From contig JADRCO010000386.1 of assembly GCA_021464525.1 (NCBI GenBank), positions 1 to 34,985 of the forward strand: a DNA stretch of 34,985 nt. The letters are read 5' to 3'. This document shows positions 32,442 to 34,985 of this stretch, in pieces. The DNA comes from Rhizophagus sp. LPA8_4_AMF. Taxonomy: Eukaryota > Glomeromycota > Glomeromycetes > Glomerales > Glomeraceae. The notes under the pieces are model-generated. The model was given only the letters and a program-made list of their open reading frames with translations. It had not been told where the DNA came from and ran no database searches. Positions within the stretch are counted from its first letter, which is position 1. Each line of letters begins with the position of its first letter. The position numbers and the translations under genes are program-made.

Positions 32442-34985
32442 GATGTATTCCACAGAGAGAGTGTGTGAAGAGCTGTCAGATTATAACGGTCAACTTCTTT
32501 AACTATTTTGTAGTACTACGCGTAATCGACAAGGAAGCACAGCAGCACGAGGTCAAAACAATACTCAAAATATGGAGTTGCAGACGATGTATTATTGCGG
32601 AAATTGTCGAACACCAATCAAGCGAGTTAATTTTTTTGGGGGGTTGTAAATTTGGCTGTAACAGTACCAATTAGTAATTAAAAATCCAGCAGGTTTTTAT
32701 TCTTTTTAACAGGAAATTTGATATCCTATTCAAAGGTTTTACTCAACATACTATACAAATCTACATCTATTTGATAACCAAATACTTTATAAAGTTGACC
32801 GAAATTTATAATTCTCTATAAGACCAATTTTGCAAATTCTATACGACTAATAATGTATTAAAACCAAACTTTACATAAAAAGAAGCCCCTTTTTTTTGAG
32901 AAAAAAAAGAAAAAAAAAAGAAAATAGAAACGTTGAACGAATTACTTGATGCGGTACTTATTTACACAACGGACATTTTTTATGCAGATCGCTGCGGAAT
33001 AAAATCCAGATAATTGCGATCTAGAGTGATCTTGAATGAATGATGTTCATAATTTTATTATTCACATTCCCATTGTTTTTTTATAAACAGACAAGAAACA
33101 GTTTGACTTTATAGTACTAATCATATGTCAAAAATTCTTGTTTCAGCAATAAGTCTAAAATAACAATGTTACACGAATAAACGACTTCTATATGTCACGT
33201 AAATTCATATTATAGGTTTGATAAATAATGCATGATTCGGTGACGTTTCAAACTAGTTTAGAGCCATAAAAAAAAAAGATTGGCTAAAGTGCATAATGAC
33301 GCCTATTGTTACAAATATTTAATTTTGGGCCCAACAAATATTGTTACACTTTCCATTTACCCACATACTGAAACTATTAAATTCAGCAGCCTGCTGATTG
33401 AAACTAAAAACAGCTGAAATCTTAATCGCACAAAGAATATTTTTTTTTTTATACATGTAAATTCTCATTGGCAAAAATATTATAACAAATCAAAAAAATT
33501 ATAAAGCAAACTTTATTATAAATTGGGTAATAAAAGGTTTAATTGGCTTAATTGATATTGATAGTCATAAAAAAAAAACGATTTTTGACCCCTTTTTCTC
33601 AGCACTTCACCCTAATTGTTAAAAAAGAATTTTTTTTTAATTACATCTTTTTTGGAATATATCGTTAATAAATACAAAATTGGGTATTGTAAAAACTAAA
33701 AATTAAAGATAATGAATTGATTAAATGAGTGGTTATCTGACGCGCTCACGTGCTGCATGCTGCTGTTAGTGCTGTACCACTATTGTACTGATGAGCTGAG
33801 CTCATTCGTTATCCTATAATATTGCATGTAATTGAAACCTTTATTTAATTTGTACTAATAAATTTTATCTTATTTTTATTGTAAACACTTTGAAAAGAAG
33901 TTTAAATTATAATAATTTTATAAATTATAATTTTAATCAAGAAAGAATCTTCAAAAAAATGGCAGAGAAACAGAAGAACAAATTTAAAAATTTTAATCAT
34001 CTTCAAAATACTGATATACAGTAATGATTTGAATTTTTTTTTACCATGAATAAAATTAAATTTATACCTTGCTTTTTGACTAGTTTGTATAATAATATAA
34101 ATTTTAAATTTTAAAAAATTTTATTAGAAATTTAAAATATTAGATTTTTTTACTTTATTTTTTTTTTTTTATTTTTTTTTAAGGAAGTGACATTGTGTGG
34201 TTACATATAGTGTCACTGTGAAAGCAACCTCTAGGAAATAATCCTATTACAGAGATCACTAACACTATAGCTGCCGCCTGAAACTATTTCCAAATTCTGA
34301 AACTAGTTTTGGGCCCAGAATTTTTTCTGAAACTTTTCCAAAATGCTGAAACTTTTCCAAAATTCTGATTGGTCTGTTACCAAAATTATATCATATGAAT
34401 AATAATTCTGGCTGGAATTATAAAAATTTGTATAATCTCCATTACCATATAAGAGAGACATCTAAAGCGAAGTAGAGTCACGTGATTTAACCAATTGTTA
34501 CAATGATGTTAAAAAATTTTTTTTTAAAAAAAACCATAAAAATTTTGCAAAAAAAAATCATTATTTTTCATGAAAATTTCATGATTTTTCTTTAAAAAAA
34601 CCATTGAAATTTCAAAAAAATACCATGAAAAAAAACAAAAAAACTAAATTTCAAAAAAAAATTCATAAAAAAAACACCAAATTTTCATAAATATTTTATT
34701 ATAATTATTTAAATTTTATAATAATAGGATTTAAAGAGGTTTCTAATGTAGAAATAAAAGCTTCTGTTCTCTCAACATCACCCCTCCTCTTCAACACTCC
34801 AGTAGGATTCCGGATAATTATAGTAAGGGTCATAGTATATTTTTTTGTATTTTTAATGAGTAGGTCATATATAAAGAATGTATATTTTAAAAAAATGTTA
34901 TATGTAAAAATAGTATACCAAAAAATTAAGTCATAGTAAATAAAAGTATACAATTTTAAATAAATATTTAAAGTCATATGTAATG
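32442..34985. other. 2.5 kb low-complexity region at the right edge
   Basis: No gene could be supported. Items seen: a short frame at 32572-32649 (start MELQTMYYCGNCRTP) that might be a first exon of a divergent gene; CACGTG boxes at 33747-33752 and 34479-34484; a possible first exon MAEKQKNKFKNF at 33960 followed by a GTAATG donor; a tandem CTGAAAC repeat (34278-34364); A/T-rich tracts (34510-34680) with the palindrome CATGAAAATTTCATG (34569-34583); and a minus-strand frame (34705-34850) with protein-like composition (PTGVLKRRGDVERTEAF) that may be the 3' end of a gene running off the window. Confidence 0.45.
34278..34364. repeat. CTGAAACTTTTCCAAAAT tandem repeat
   Basis: Four head-to-tail copies starting with CTGAAACT (34278, 34297, 34327, 34346). 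Three are 19 bp; the second is stretched to 30 bp by a GGGCCC-containing insert. Just upstream, AGTGACA (34186-34192) and TGTCACT (34211-34217) form a small inverted repeat. Confidence 0.75.

Noticed and set aside
32572..32649. Small frame with YYCGNCRTP as first exon of a divergent zinc-finger gene
   Set aside because: Only one CXXC is present and no second exon with a partner pair could be found downstream.
34705..34977. Minus-strand frame at the right edge
   Set aside because: The C-terminal part looks protein-like but the rest is AT-driven Tyr/Ile/Phe sequence and the window ends; not enough to call a gene.

Overview
The window looks like nuclear DNA of a Glomeromycotina (arbuscular mycorrhizal) fungus of the Rhizophagus type. 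This is inferred from very AT-rich DNA, genes cut by many short introns (about 50-120 bp), a protein kinase fused to a long Sel1-repeat array, a decayed cytochrome P450, and fungal housekeeping genes. No database search was possible; products were assigned by recognising conserved motifs after splicing the exons by hand. Gene coordinates span first to last coding base, and exons are listed in the evidence.

Left part (1-14.7 kb) is a compact housekeeping cluster. In order: a double DSBA/GST-kappa-like protein (+), a Serinc/TMS1 membrane protein (-), the box C/D snoRNP assembly factor BCD1 (+), the phosphoinositide phosphatase SAC1 (-), an intron-containing tRNA-Ala(CGC) (-), the ER membrane complex subunit EMC10 (-), tubulin-folding cofactor E (+) and a VRG4-type GDP-mannose transporter (-). 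Several products act in the ER/Golgi (Serinc, SAC1, EMC10, VRG4), and TBCE, a tubulin chaperone, shares the window with beta-tubulin; nothing suggests an operon. TMS1/BCD1 and EMC10/TBCE are divergent pairs with 181-249 bp shared promoters; the EMC10/TBCE promoter carries two CACGTG boxes 4 bp apart.

Middle part (14.7-28.4 kb) is looser: a 2.1 kb gene-free stretch, a coiled-coil protein with two near-identical PH domains, a 1476-residue kinase with 26 Sel1 repeats followed downstream by a decayed copy of its own 3' end, a 2.6 kb gene-free stretch with a terminal-inverted-repeat element, and a cytochrome P450 pseudogene broken by several frameshifts and by an insertion with a telomere-like core.

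Right part (28.4-35 kb) holds beta-tubulin (-), with a MITE-like element bounded by a 9-bp target duplication in its second intron and a TCTCGCGAGA palindrome upstream, and then about 2.6 kb of low-complexity DNA with short repeats.

No wholly new multi-gene system was found. The most notable observations are the Sel1 array with two-repeat periodicity, several small inverted-repeat elements, two predicted GC-AG introns placed by conserved protein motifs, recurring poly(T)-poly(A) junctions, and a one-base frame conflict in TMS1.
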